Source: Streptomyces sp. RKAG293 (GTDB lineage: Bacteria; Actinomycetota; Actinomycetes; Streptomycetales; Streptomycetaceae). Taken from it: a DNA stretch of 64,000 nucleotides. Made by a program: the position numbers and the translations under genes. Where the stretch lies: the NCBI RefSeq assembly GCF_023701745.1, contig NZ_JAJOZB010000001.1, positions 7,549,001 to 7,613,000 on the forward strand, in the 5' to 3' direction. Below are positions 9,003 through 16,953 of the stretch, piece after piece. How positions within the stretch are numbered: the stretch's first letter is position 1; each line of letters begins with the position of its first letter. Under the pieces are notes generated by a model that saw nothing but the letters and a program-made list of their open reading frames with translations, did no database searches and was not told the DNA's origin.

Positions 9003-9296
9003 CTACGGGGCGCAGAGTTCGTTGAGGTCGTTGACGTCCCGCTGGATCGCCTGGGTGCCGGGGCTGCCCCAGGGGTGGCTGTTGAGGAAGCGCTGGGCGG
9101 CATCGCGCACGGCCTGCCAGCCGTTGTCGTTCGTCGGGGCGCCGGCGTTGGTGAGGTCGGCCTTGGTCCGGGCCACCACGTCGCGGCAGGTGGCCAGGGG
9201 TGCGGCGCCGGCCGGAGCGGATGCTCCGAGCAGGGTCGTGACGCCGAGGACGGCGGCCATCACGGCGGCCGTGGCGACTGGCTTGAAGGACTTCAC
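9003..9296 (-). CDS. Small secreted protein, unknown function
   Basis: A 97-residue protein starting at GTG 9296, with AGGAGG 9 bases upstream. It has a clean Sec signal peptide (about residues 1-31, ending ASAPAGA) and a mature part of about 65 residues with two cysteines, one near the new N-terminus (ATCRDVV) and one at the C-terminus (LNELCAP). These could form a disulfide that staples a small helical domain. No family was recognised. Small disulfide-bonded exported proteins of this type are frequent in Streptomyces and usually uncharacterised. Confidence 0.7.
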   Translation of the reverse strand: MKSFKPVATAAVMAAVLGVTTLLGASAPAGAAPLATCRDVVARTKADLTNAGAPTNDNGWQAVRDAAQRFLNSHPWGSPGTQAIQRDVNDLNELCAP

Positions 9297-9493
9297 GGGT
9301 TTCGACCTCCTGTTGGGACGGATTGCGGCGACAGGGCTTTGATCCGCCCTGCGCGTGGCCGGGGGTCCCCGGCCGTCCTGGACTCTCACTCACTCTTTGC
9401 GGACGCTCGATCATTCACGGCTGCCATCCCTCCTGCCTACCGTGGTGAGGCGGGACATCGAGACCTATCTCGGGGCCACAGACAGGAGCAGTG

Positions 9494-9682
9494 ATGATGC
9501 GCAAGCAACTGATCGCAGCCGCAATGACCGCGCTGTTCGTAGCCGGCGGGCTGGCGGCGGCGCCGAGCAGCTCCGCCGTGCCGTCGACGCCACCGGCCAC
9601 CACGCACATCGCACCGGCCGGCCGGACCTCCCACGCCCTCGACGCTTTCGTGCCGCTCATCTGCTCCAGGGCCTGTCACTGA
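9494..9682 (+). CDS. Putative 62-residue secreted peptide
   Basis: A very short frame with AGGAG 5-8 bases ahead of tandem ATG codons (9494 and 9497). It encodes a signal-like hydrophobic segment (QLIAAAMTALFVAGGLAAAP) and a mature remainder of about 35 residues ending LICSRACH. The ribosome site and signal peptide argue that it is translated. The C-terminal CxxxC-H could bind metal or form a disulfide. No family was recognised, and it could also be a remnant of a longer exported protein. Confidence 0.45.
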   Translation: MMRKQLIAAAMTALFVAGGLAAAPSSSAVPSTPPATTHIAPAGRTSHALDAFVPLICSRACH

Positions 9683-9770
9683 CCCTGCCCGCACCATGGC
9701 GGCTTCGCCCGGCCCGCCCCGGACACCTTCCGGGACGGGCCGGGAGTCCGCTGCTCGGCCGGTGACAGCC

Positions 9771-9936
9771 CTAGGGCCTGTCGTCTGGATCTCCGCGGCG
9801 TCGCGGTGTCCAGCACGCACATCTGCCGCGTTGTCGTCGGTCGACGACGCTCCGCGTCGCCTCCCTCCTCCGCCTTGCAACTGCACGCACCGGACACCGC
9901 TCCTTCCCCCACGCAGATCCAGACGACAGACCCTAG
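9771..9936. mobile_element. MITE-like element, 166 bp, flanked by CTAG
   Basis: An 18-base terminal inverted repeat (GGCCTGTCGTCTGGATCT at 9775-9792) is matched with one mismatch by its reverse complement at 9915-9932. Both ends are bordered by CTAG, which fits a 4-base target duplication. The 122-base interior encodes nothing recognisable. From general knowledge, the end sequence resembles termini of Streptomyces IS5-family elements, which could mobilise it in trans. This is inference from structure, as no second copy was found in the window. Confidence 0.65.
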
Positions 9937-10137
9937 GCCGCCCGGGTGAAACGTGACGCGACATTGGAACTCACCCATGAGCACAACCTCCTGACGGTGA
10001 GGAACCGGCCGTACGGCTGACGGCGGCGGTCCGGGGGCGCGGGCCCCGCCCGGGGAGCGCCCTGCCACCCATCGTGAGGGGTGATCAACAGCATGTGAAT
10101 GCTTGCCCGTCCGTGTGACGTGCGCGAGAGTCCGCAT

Positions 10138-11118
10138 ATGCCCGCACCGCTCTCCGGTCCTCTCTCCGGCCCCCTCTCCACGTCCGCGACCTGGGGAGAT
10201 CCCATCACCGAGACCCTCGAACTCACCGGCGCGCGCTGCGCCTTGTCCCGCGGCCTCATCGCCGCGGGGGACTGGGCGCTGGCCTTTCCTGCGCCGGGCC
10301 GTCTCAAGATCCAGGCCGTGATCGAGGGCGTCATCTGGCTGGTGATAGAGGGCATCGAACACCCGCTCCGCCTGGAGGCGGGAGACATCGCCGTCTTCGC
10401 CGGCGACCGCCGGTACACCCTGGCGAGTGACCCGGCCGTGCCGCCGACCGACGCGCTGCCCGTGCTCCGGGCGACCACCGAGACCTTCTTCCACGCCGGG
10501 GACGAAGGGCGGGACGCCGTCACGATCGGCGGCCACATCGACCTCAACACCACCGGCAAGGACCTGTTGCTGAGTGCGCTTCCGCCCCTGATGCACGTCA
10601 GTGCCGCCACGCCCGAGGCGCCCGCGGCCTGCTGGCTCATGGACCAGACGTTGCGGGAGATGCGGTCGGACGCCCCGGGGGCCGCCTTCGCGGCGGACCA
10701 CCTCGCACAGCTGCTCTTCGTACAGGTCCTGCGCGTCTTCCTGGCCCACGCGAGCGCCGACGCCTACCCGGTGGGCTGGCTGCGCGCCCTCGCCGACGAA
10801 CGTGTCGCCCCCGCCCTGCGGCTCATGCACGGCGACCCCGCCCGCCCCTGGACCCTGACCGAACTCGCCCGCGCCGCGGCCATGTCCCGCACCAGCTTCG
10901 CCCAGCGCTTCAAGGAGGTCGCAGGCATCCCGCCGCTGACCTACCTGTGTGGCTGGCGGATGCGCCTGGCCCAGCACACCCTGTGCCGGGAGGACACTCC
11001 CGTAGCGGTCATCGCCTCCTCCCTGGGCTACAGCTCCGAGAGCGCCTTCAGCAACGCCTTCAAACGCACCACCGGCCTGGCTCCCCGCCGTTACCGGGAG
11101 GCCGCGCGGGCGAGCTGA
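10138..11118 (+). CDS. AraC-family regulator with cupin_6 sensor domain
   Basis: A 326-residue regulator. Residues 1-180 form an AraC-type cupin (WLVIEGIEHPLRLEAGDIAV is a typical strand pair; cupin_6 group). Residues about 225-326 carry two helix-turn-helix motifs, the first in LTELARAAAMSRTSFAQRFK and the second in VAVIASSLGYSSESAFSNAF, followed by the family's closing GLAPRRYR. Starts at 10099 and 10138 are in frame. The later one is preferred because the earlier adds residues outside the domain, although neither has a strong ribosome site. It lies upstream of, and codirectional with, the P450-terpene synthase gene, a possible target. Confidence 0.88.
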   Translation: MPAPLSGPLSGPLSTSATWGDPITETLELTGARCALSRGLIAAGDWALAFPAPGRLKIQAVIEGVIWLVIEGIEHPLRLEAGDIAVFAGDRRYTLASDPAVPPTDALPVLRATTETFFHAGDEGRDAVTIGGHIDLNTTGKDLLLSALPPLMHVSAATPEAPAACWLMDQTLREMRSDAPGAAFAADHLAQLLFVQVLRVFLAHASADAYPVGWLRALADERVAPALRLMHGDPARPWTLTELARAAAMSRTSFAQRFKEVAGIPPLTYLCGWRMRLAQHTLCREDTPVAVIASSLGYSSESAFSNAFKRTTGLAPRRYREAARAS

Positions 11119-11171
11119 GCGACCGCCGCGTCAGCTCTGCCTTCCAGCAGTGCCGCCGCCCCGCCGCCGGG

Positions 11172-11210
11172 CCCATGCGTGATCCCTACGGGCAGGAATT
11201 CACGCATGGG
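11172..11210. promoter_or_regulatory. Long dyad between the AraC gene and the P450-terpene synthase gene
   Basis: Perfect 11-base arms, CCCATGCGTGA at 11172 and TCACGCATGGG ending at 11210, are separated by 17 bases. The dyad lies 54 bases after the AraC stop and 200 bases before the fusion gene start. It could be a regulator site (AraC or other) for the fusion gene or a weak terminator of the AraC transcript; the moderate GC of the arms and the long spacer favour an operator. Confidence 0.5.
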
Positions 11211-11411
11211 CGAGGAGACCTCCCGCAGGTGGCGGACTCTCACGCAGGAAGCCCGGACGGTGACGCATTCATTTCTGATGGCCGCTGAACCTAGCCTGGC
11301 TCCGCGGGCGGCGGAACCTGACCACGGGCCGCTGGAGTGCCCGCTCGCCCGCAACCACCGTGCCGGAGCCTTCGATCCGTCGCGGGAACGCGCACCCCCA
11401 AGGACGAGAAC

Positions 11412-13745
11412 GTGACAACGGACGCCCCCGCATACCTGCCGCCCCGTACGGTCGCCACCGTTCCGGGGTGTCTGCCCCTGGTGGGGCACTCGCTGGCCCT
11501 GCTGCGCGACCCGATCGGCGTACTGCAGTCGATCCGCCCCCTGGGCGACCTGGTGGAGATCCGGCTCGGCACCCTGTCCGTGTACGCGGTGAACTCACCC
11601 GCACTGCTGCGGGAGATGCTCGTCACCGACGCGGTCTCCTACGAGAAGGGCCGCTACTTCCAGAAGTCCCGCCCCTTCCTCGGCAACGGACTGCCCAACT
11701 CCGAGGGGGACTTCCACCGCCGTCAGCGCCGCCTGATGATCCCGGCGTTCCACCGCGAGAAGCTCAACGCCTACACCGGCGTCATGCGCCTGAGCGCCAC
11801 CACCTACTCCGAAGCCTGGACACCGCACAGCACGATCGACGTTGCCTCCGAGATGTACGCGATCGGCAGCGAAGCCGTCGCGAAGGCCCTCTTCGGCAGC
11901 GCCCTGGGCAACGAGGAGGTGCGCCTGATCCGGCGCTGGCTGCCCACGTACGTCCACGAGTTGATGCGCCGTGTCGTCTCGCCGGTCGACTGGCTGGACC
12001 GGCTCCCCACCCCGGGCAACCGCCGCTTCCGGGAATCGGGCACCCAGTTGCGCAAGGTCGTCGACCGGCTGATCCGCGAACGCCTCGACGACGACCGGCC
12101 CCGCACCGACCTCCTCGGCATGCTGATGGCCGCCCGCGACGCCGACACGGGCGAGCCCATGAGCCCGGACCAGCTGCACGACGAGGTCATGACCGTCATG
12201 GCCGCCGGGATCGAAACCGCCTCGACCAGCCTGACCTGGCTCTTCCACGAGGTCGGTGCACGTCCCGAGATCGAGCGCAGGCTCCACGCCGAACTCGACG
12301 ACGTCCTCGGATCGCGACCGGTCACTTTCGAGGACCTGCCGAAGCTCGTCTTCACCCAGAACCTGGTCCGGGAGACGCTCCGGCTGCGCAGCCCGGCCTG
12401 GATCCTGATGCGCCGGCCCGCCCGCCCCGGCGTCGTCCTCGGCGGAGTGGAGATCCCCGAGGGGACCGAGCTCCTGTTCAGCCCGCTCACCCTCCACCGT
12501 GACCCCGGCCTGTACCCGAACCCGATGGAGTTCGACCCGGACCGGTGGCTGACCGCCGACCCGCGCGGCTGGGCCTTCCTGCCGTTCGGCGCCGGTCCGC
12601 GCAAGTGCATCGGCGACCACTTCGCCCTCACGGAGATGGCCACGGTCGTCGCCACCGTCGCCGCCCGCTGGCGACTGGTCCCGCTCTCCGAGCGGCCGCC
12701 GCGCGAGGTGCCCGGCGCCGTACTGGTCCCGAGCCTTCTGCTGATGTCGCCGCGGCCCCGCGCCACGCAGACCCGCGGCGCCGGCCCACGGGGAGACGCC
12801 GGCCTCCGCTTCCCCTTCCCCGCGCGGATCAGCCCGGACGCCGCACGCGCGGCCGCCGAACACCTGCAGTGGCCCCGGTCCTTCGGCCTGCTCCTCACCG
12901 ACCGTGCCGCCGAGCGCCACGCCCGCGGCCACTACGCCGAACTCGCGGCCCGCTTCCACCCGGCCGCGACCGGGCCGGATCTGGCCCTGGGGGTCGACCA
13001 GATGAGCTGGTTCTTCTGCTTCGACGACGCCTTCGACGGCCCGTCAGGCGACGGCCCCGGGCAGGCCCGTACCCTGGTCGACGCGGTCGCTGACACCCTG
13101 GACGCGCCGCCCGCCCCCGACGCCCCGCCCCTCGTCCGCGCCTTCCGCGACCTCTGGCTGCGCAGCTGCGAGGGCATGTCACCTTCCTGGCGCGAGCGGG
13201 CCGCCGCACACTGGCGGGCATACCTGTACGGGCACGTCGAGGAGGCCGCGAACCGGCACTCGGGAAATCCGCTGACCGTGGACGAGTACCTGCGGCTGCG
13301 CCGCGACACCATCGGCGTGCAGCCCACGCTCGACCTCGCCGAGCGGATCGGCCACTACGAACTGCCCGCCGACCTCTTCGCCTCGGACATTGTGGCCGCG
13401 CTGCGCACCCTGGCCGCCGAGATCGACTCCCTCCACAACGACCTCTACTCGCTGGCCAAGGAAGACGCCGGCTCGGACCCGCACAACCTCCTGCTGATCC
13501 TCCGGCGCGCGGACGGGGCGGATCACGACGACGCCTGCGCCAGCGTGCTCGGCATGCTGCACACGCGCATCGCCCGCTTCCGCGACCTCGAAGGCGAACT
13601 GCGCACCCTCGACGGCACGGCCCGCCTCGGCGCCCAGGACCGTACGGCCCTGGACCGCTACCTCCGGGACGCCCTGCACACGGTCATGCGCGGCCCCTAC
13701 GACTGGGCCCTGCGATCCGGCCGCTACAGCACCGGCCCGCAGTGA
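11412..13745 (+). CDS. Cytochrome P450 - class I terpene synthase fusion protein
   Basis: One uninterrupted frame encodes 777 residues with two complete enzyme domains. Residues about 1-455 are a P450: I-helix AGIETAS (about 265-271), ExxR as ETLR, and heme loop FGAGPRKCIG with Cys399. After a short linker of about 20 residues, residues about 475-777 form a class I terpene synthase: aspartate-rich FDDAFD (DDxxD at 538-542), NSE triad NDLYSLAKE (676-684) and a C-terminal RY. The synthase would cyclise a linear prenyl diphosphate with Mg2+, and the P450 would then oxidise the hydrocarbon. The GTG start at 11412 follows an AAGGA-type site. No ferredoxin or prenyl transferase gene is adjacent. 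Confidence 0.93.
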   Translation: MTTDAPAYLPPRTVATVPGCLPLVGHSLALLRDPIGVLQSIRPLGDLVEIRLGTLSVYAVNSPALLREMLVTDAVSYEKGRYFQKSRPFLGNGLPNSEGDFHRRQRRLMIPAFHREKLNAYTGVMRLSATTYSEAWTPHSTIDVASEMYAIGSEAVAKALFGSALGNEEVRLIRRWLPTYVHELMRRVVSPVDWLDRLPTPGNRRFRESGTQLRKVVDRLIRERLDDDRPRTDLLGMLMAARDADTGEPMSPDQLHDEVMTVMAAGIETASTSLTWLFHEVGARPEIERRLHAELDDVLGSRPVTFEDLPKLVFTQNLVRETLRLRSPAWILMRRPARPGVVLGGVEIPEGTELLFSPLTLHRDPGLYPNPMEFDPDRWLTADPRGWAFLPFGAGPRKCIGDHFALTEMATVVATVAARWRLVPLSERPPREVPGAVLVPSLLLMSPRPRATQTRGAGPRGDAGLRFPFPARISPDAARAAAEHLQWPRSFGLLLTDRAAERHARGHYAELAARFHPAATGPDLALGVDQMSWFFCFDDAFDGPSGDGPGQARTLVDAVADTLDAPPAPDAPPLVRAFRDLWLRSCEGMSPSWRERAAAHWRAYLYGHVEEAANRHSGNPLTVDEYLRLRRDTIGVQPTLDLAERIGHYELPADLFASDIVAALRTLAAEIDSLHNDLYSLAKEDAGSDPHNLLLILRRADGADHDDACASVLGMLHTRIARFRDLEGELRTLDGTARLGAQDRTALDRYLRDALHTVMRGPYDWALRSGRYSTGPQ

Positions 13746-14233
13746 CCACGGGGCCGGTCCCGGACACCGCTCACACGGATCGCGTGACGGGGAGGCGCGG
13801 AACCATGCCGACGGTTGGCGGCCAGCTGAGCGTGGCGGGTGCAGGCCCGGCCGATGTCGAGGCCGGCGGAGACCGCCTCGGCGGACCAGCCGAGCGTGTT
13901 CGTTTCAGGGACCAGGACCAAGTGGTCGAGAAGGATCTGTGCGAGCGGGGCAACCTCGATGGCGAATGCGTCTGGTAGTGCCCGGCCTCGATGCTGAACG
14001 GGCGGGAGCCGCGACTGTCGTCCTCGAGCGGGGTCCTGGTGCTTTGGCTGTCGGGGCTGATGGTACGCCGCCTTTCGCACCCATCCGGCAACCGGGTCAG
14101 CTCCGAATCAAGGGTGTGAGTTGATCCCGGCGGCCTTGGTAAAGCCCCTTCGGCCGCTGTTCCTCCCAATGGCACAGGAGCCCCTCCTCCCATACGGCAC
14201 CGGACTGCCGCGGGGCTCCGTTTGGAGCACGCC
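13746..14233. other. Intergenic region, possibly with a gene remnant
   Basis: These 488 bases follow the fusion gene. A minus-strand frame (about 13770-14000) reads a protein-like stretch (LAQILLDHLVLVPETNTLGW) without a ribosome site or recognised family, so I treat it as a possible decayed gene rather than a gene. The promoter of the CHRD gene should lie near the right end. Confidence 0.35.
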
Positions 14234-15022
14234 ATGAACAAGACTCTTCTCCCTCTGGTGGGTATAGCCGCGTTCGCCGTCCCGCTGGCGCTGCCGGCGG
14301 TGGCATCCGCACACGACTCCAGCGGTGGTGCGAACTATCAGGCCACCCTCGACCCGGTCGCCACCAACATGGTCGACGGATCCGGCACCGCCACCGTCAC
14401 CCTGTCGGGCAACCAGGCCACCGTCTCGGTGACCGCCAACCGGCTGCTCGACGCCTCGCCGCACGCCCAGCACATCCACATCAAGGGCTCGGGTGAATGC
14501 CCGAAGGCGGACGCGGCCCATGACCACAACGGGCACAAGGCGATCAGCACCACCGATGGTCTGCCCGCCTACGGCAAGATCGGCACGTCCCTGACGACCA
14601 AGGGTGACACCAGCCCGAACAGCGCGCTGGCCATCGACCGCTTCCCGTCCACCGGCTCGTTCCACTACACCCGCACGATCACCGTGACACCGGACGTGGC
14701 GGCCGCGGTGCGGGCCGACAACGCCGTGATCGTGGTGCACGGCATCGACTACAACCACAACGGCAAGTACGACAACGTCCTGGGCGCCAGCGAGCTGGAC
14801 GCGAAGCTTCCCCAGGAAGCCACCGCGCCCGCCATCTGCGGTGCCCTGAACTCCATGCCCACCGGCGGAGCGGGAACCGGTGACGGAGCCACCCAGGCAT
14901 CTCAGGCATCCAACGGCGGCAACAGCGCCGATCTGATCGCCGCCGGCCTGGGCGCCGCAGCGGTCGCGGCACTGGCCGGCACCCTGATCCTGCGGCGCAG
15001 GAACGCCGCAGCCCAGCGATGA
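14234..15022 (+). CDS. CHRD-domain surface protein with C-terminal membrane anchor
   Basis: A 262-residue exported protein. It has a signal peptide (residues 1-29, ending VASAHD) and a CHRD-like beta domain of about 170 residues. This is rich in paired histidines (SPHAQHIHIKG, AAHDHNGHKA, VVHGIDYNHNG), a pattern shared with CHRD and Cu/Zn-superoxide-dismutase-like folds that could bind metal. A Gly/Ser/Thr/Gln-rich spacer follows, then a hydrophobic helix with a basic tail (LILRRRNAAAQR). The ATG has GGAG 6 bases upstream. Its stop overlaps the sortase start (ATGA), so the two proteins are made together. No LPxTG motif precedes the helix, so attachment by the sortase is not assured. Confidence 0.82.
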   Translation: MNKTLLPLVGIAAFAVPLALPAVASAHDSSGGANYQATLDPVATNMVDGSGTATVTLSGNQATVSVTANRLLDASPHAQHIHIKGSGECPKADAAHDHNGHKAISTTDGLPAYGKIGTSLTTKGDTSPNSALAIDRFPSTGSFHYTRTITVTPDVAAAVRADNAVIVVHGIDYNHNGKYDNVLGASELDAKLPQEATAPAICGALNSMPTGGAGTGDGATQASQASNGGNSADLIAAGLGAAAVAALAGTLILRRRNAAAQR

Positions 15023-15759
15023 CCGACGGGACCGGGCCCGGCACCAGGCCCGAGCCGGACCCAGCAGCAGCCGCCCCCCGTCCGGCGGGGGGCGGCACCC
15101 GCCGCCGCACCATCATCGGACTCACCGCAGCACTGGCCCTGGCCGCAGCCGGTGCCGCCGTCGCCCTCACCGGCGCACCCAGCAGCAGCGCTCCGCCACC
15201 CCAGCCCCCAGCCGTGGCAGCCCCGGTCACCACGGCGCACCCCACACCACCCCAGCCACCCGGCAAACCGGTGCCACACTCCTCAGCCGGACACGTCCTC
15301 CCGGCATCCGTACCGGTCTCCCTGGACATCCCCGCCATCGGCGTCCACACCACCCTGCTGTCCCTGGGCCGCAACACCGACGGAACCGTCCAGGTCCCCT
15401 GGAAGCCGCTGAAGGCCGGCTGGTACCAGGACTCACCCACCCCCGGACAGCTCGGCGCATCCGTCATCCTCGGCCACGTCGACTCCAAGGAGACCGGGCC
15501 CGCCGTCTTCTACCGGCTCGGCGCCCTCACCGCAGGCACCCGCATCAGCGTCACCCGGACCGACGGCACCACCGCCGCCTTCACCACCGACTCGGTGCGG
15601 GCCTTCCCCAAGGACGACTTCCCCACCCTGGACATCTACTCCAGCACCGCGGACCGCCCCCAGCTCCGCCTCATCACCTGCGGCAACTGGGACCCCAAGA
15701 CCCGCACCTACCTCGGCAACATCGTCGCCTTCGCCACCCTCACCGACACCGCCGGGTGA
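15019..15759 (+). CDS. Class F sortase
   Basis: A 246-residue membrane-anchored transpeptidase. A short cytoplasmic tail precedes a hydrophobic helix (TIIGLTAALALAAAGAAVAL, about residues 34-53), then a Pro-rich linker and a sortase barrel starting at SLDIPAIGVHT. The catalytic histidine is in ILGHVDS, the cysteine in LITCGNWD, and an arginine in the C-terminal strand region completes the usual triad. The motif spacing and size fit class F, typical of actinobacteria, whose substrates are often uncertain. Translation is coupled to the CHRD protein upstream through a 4-base overlap, making that protein the prime candidate partner. Confidence 0.9.
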   Translation: MTDGTGPGTRPEPDPAAAAPRPAGGGTRRRTIIGLTAALALAAAGAAVALTGAPSSSAPPPQPPAVAAPVTTAHPTPPQPPGKPVPHSSAGHVLPASVPVSLDIPAIGVHTTLLSLGRNTDGTVQVPWKPLKAGWYQDSPTPGQLGASVILGHVDSKETGPAVFYRLGALTAGTRISVTRTDGTTAAFTTDSVRAFPKDDFPTLDIYSSTADRPQLRLITCGNWDPKTRTYLGNIVAFATLTDTAG

Positions 15760-15934
15760 CACGGCCACGGCCACCGGACAGCGAAACGTCGGGCCACCAA
15801 GCCGGTCTTGAGTGGGCGACGAATACCTATTAAGGGGGCGCACCGGATACAGGATTTCGGCCCCCCCGCGCGGGCCATCCCGCCGGAGCAACCGGTCGGT
15901 CCCTTTGCCGGTATCCGCAGAAAGGCTGAGTGTC

Positions 15935-16159
15935 ATGACCAGAGACGAGTTCGACAAGGTCATAGCCGAGGCCGCCGCACGCATCCGCCGCACGGCGTTC
16001 CCCACCCCACGTGTCCGGAGGAGCGAGAGCACGCGGTTCATCCCCAGCACGCGGAATACGGCGGATCCGCCCATTGACCAGTCCGGTCGGGTCCGGTCCG
16101 GTCCGGTCCAGAACCGAACCGAACCGAACCGTTCTTCCGGACGACGGCGAATCCACTGA
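15935..16159 (+). CDS. Small hypothetical protein (doubtful)
   Basis: A 74-residue frame with AAAGG about 9 bases before the ATG. Its first 30 residues (MTRDEFDKVIAEAAARIRRT) form a plausible amphipathic helix with good codon bias. The second half is encoded by a simple-sequence tract (RSGPVQNRTEPNRSS) and looks unstructured. It may be a short gene whose end was rewritten by the repeat at 16081-16131. No family was recognised. Confidence 0.25.
   Translation: MTRDEFDKVIAEAAARIRRTAFPTPRVRRSESTRFIPSTRNTADPPIDQSGRVRSGPVQNRTEPNRSSGRRRIH
16081..16131. repeat. Pentanucleotide repeat, (GTCCG)n then (GAACC)n
   Basis: Direct repeats of GTCCG, slightly imperfect, fill 16081-16110. They are followed without a gap by four tandem GAACC units at 16111-16130. 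The two halves are nearly complementary (GGTCC against GAACC), so the tract could fold weakly. It looks like simple-sequence slippage. It lies between the sortase and SRPBCC genes. Confidence 0.75.
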
Positions 16160-16168
16160 CGCTGACGG

Positions 16169-16600
16169 TCAAAGAGCGTCGATCACTTGCGGAATCCGGC
16201 GGCTCACCTCATCGCCGAGCCGTTCGAATTCACCACGCAGGAAGGGATCGGCCAGCTTGGCGAGCCCGTGGAACGTGATGTGGGCGTGGTAGGTGATGGC
16301 GGTACCTTCCGGTACTGCCCGGAAGGTGAGGTCGTCGGTCGAGGTCGCTGTTTTGTTCTCGCCGACGAACGTGAGGCGGGCCGGCTCCAGGCGGACAAGG
16401 CGGTAGGCCAGTTCCGTCTCGCGGTTCTTGAAAACCGACACGTTGCGCCACCGCGACCCTTCACGCACCGGACCGTCGTCCAGGCGCAGGCAGAAGCGGG
16501 TGCCCGGATCCCACGCTTCGGCCCTCGAAAAGTCCTTGAGGTAGTCCACCACCACCTCAAGCTGCTGTGCGACGGTGAATGTGCGCTCCACGGTGACCAT
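16169..16600 (-). CDS. SRPBCC / polyketide cyclase-like protein
   Basis: A 143-residue protein with the START-like SRPBCC pattern: an opening strand MVTVERTFTVA, a helix (LEVVVDYLKDFSRAEAWDPG), an antiparallel sheet (RWRNVSVFKNRETELAYRLV, then RLTFVGENKT), and a long C-terminal helix (LADPFLRGEFERLGDEVSRR). These folds bind hydrophobic ligands; members include polyketide cyclases and lipid-binding proteins. No catalytic residues can be assigned. It is a monocistronic minus-strand gene, divergent from the DUF4331 gene. Confidence 0.85.
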   Translation of the reverse strand: MVTVERTFTVAQQLEVVVDYLKDFSRAEAWDPGTRFCLRLDDGPVREGSRWRNVSVFKNRETELAYRLVRLEPARLTFVGENKTATSTDDLTFRAVPEGTAITYHAHITFHGLAKLADPFLRGEFERLGDEVSRRIPQVIDAL

Positions 16601-16953
16601 GAGAAACCCAACTTCGTGAGTAGCAACTCGGCACAGCCGACGGAGGTCGGCCTTGCCATGAATAGTGGTTGCAGATGCAGATGCCCCGGAGCAACCAAGC
16701 TATTCGTGTGTGAACGCGTGGTCCGATCGTCCGCCAGGTGATGGAGGCCTGTGGGCCCTCATGGAAGGGGTCGGTCGCTGCCCGCGCAGTCCGACCAGCG
16801 GATTCTTGGAGTCCTGGCCTGAATGGCCGGAAACGTAGCCCATTCGGGTTGCGTTGTCGCGTCAGGCCAATCCGCGGCGCTATGTGGATTCGAAGAGGGT
16901 ACGGAGGCCCAGTCCTCCACGACCATCCCTTCATCCGCAGAGAAAAGATCCTC
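16601..16953. other. Divergent promoter region
   Basis: These 353 bases separate the SRPBCC gene and the DUF4331 gene. No convincing reading frame, palindrome or repeat was seen. Promoters for both directions are expected here. Confidence 0.5.

Noticed and set aside
10090-10103. AGCAT-GTGA-ATGCT dyad before the AraC gene
   Set aside because: Only 5-base arms; it could arise by chance and overlaps a possible alternative start.
13770-14080. Minus-strand gene after the P450-terpene synthase
   Set aside because: It reads like protein in part, but has no ribosome site, family match or stable boundaries; left as a possible remnant.
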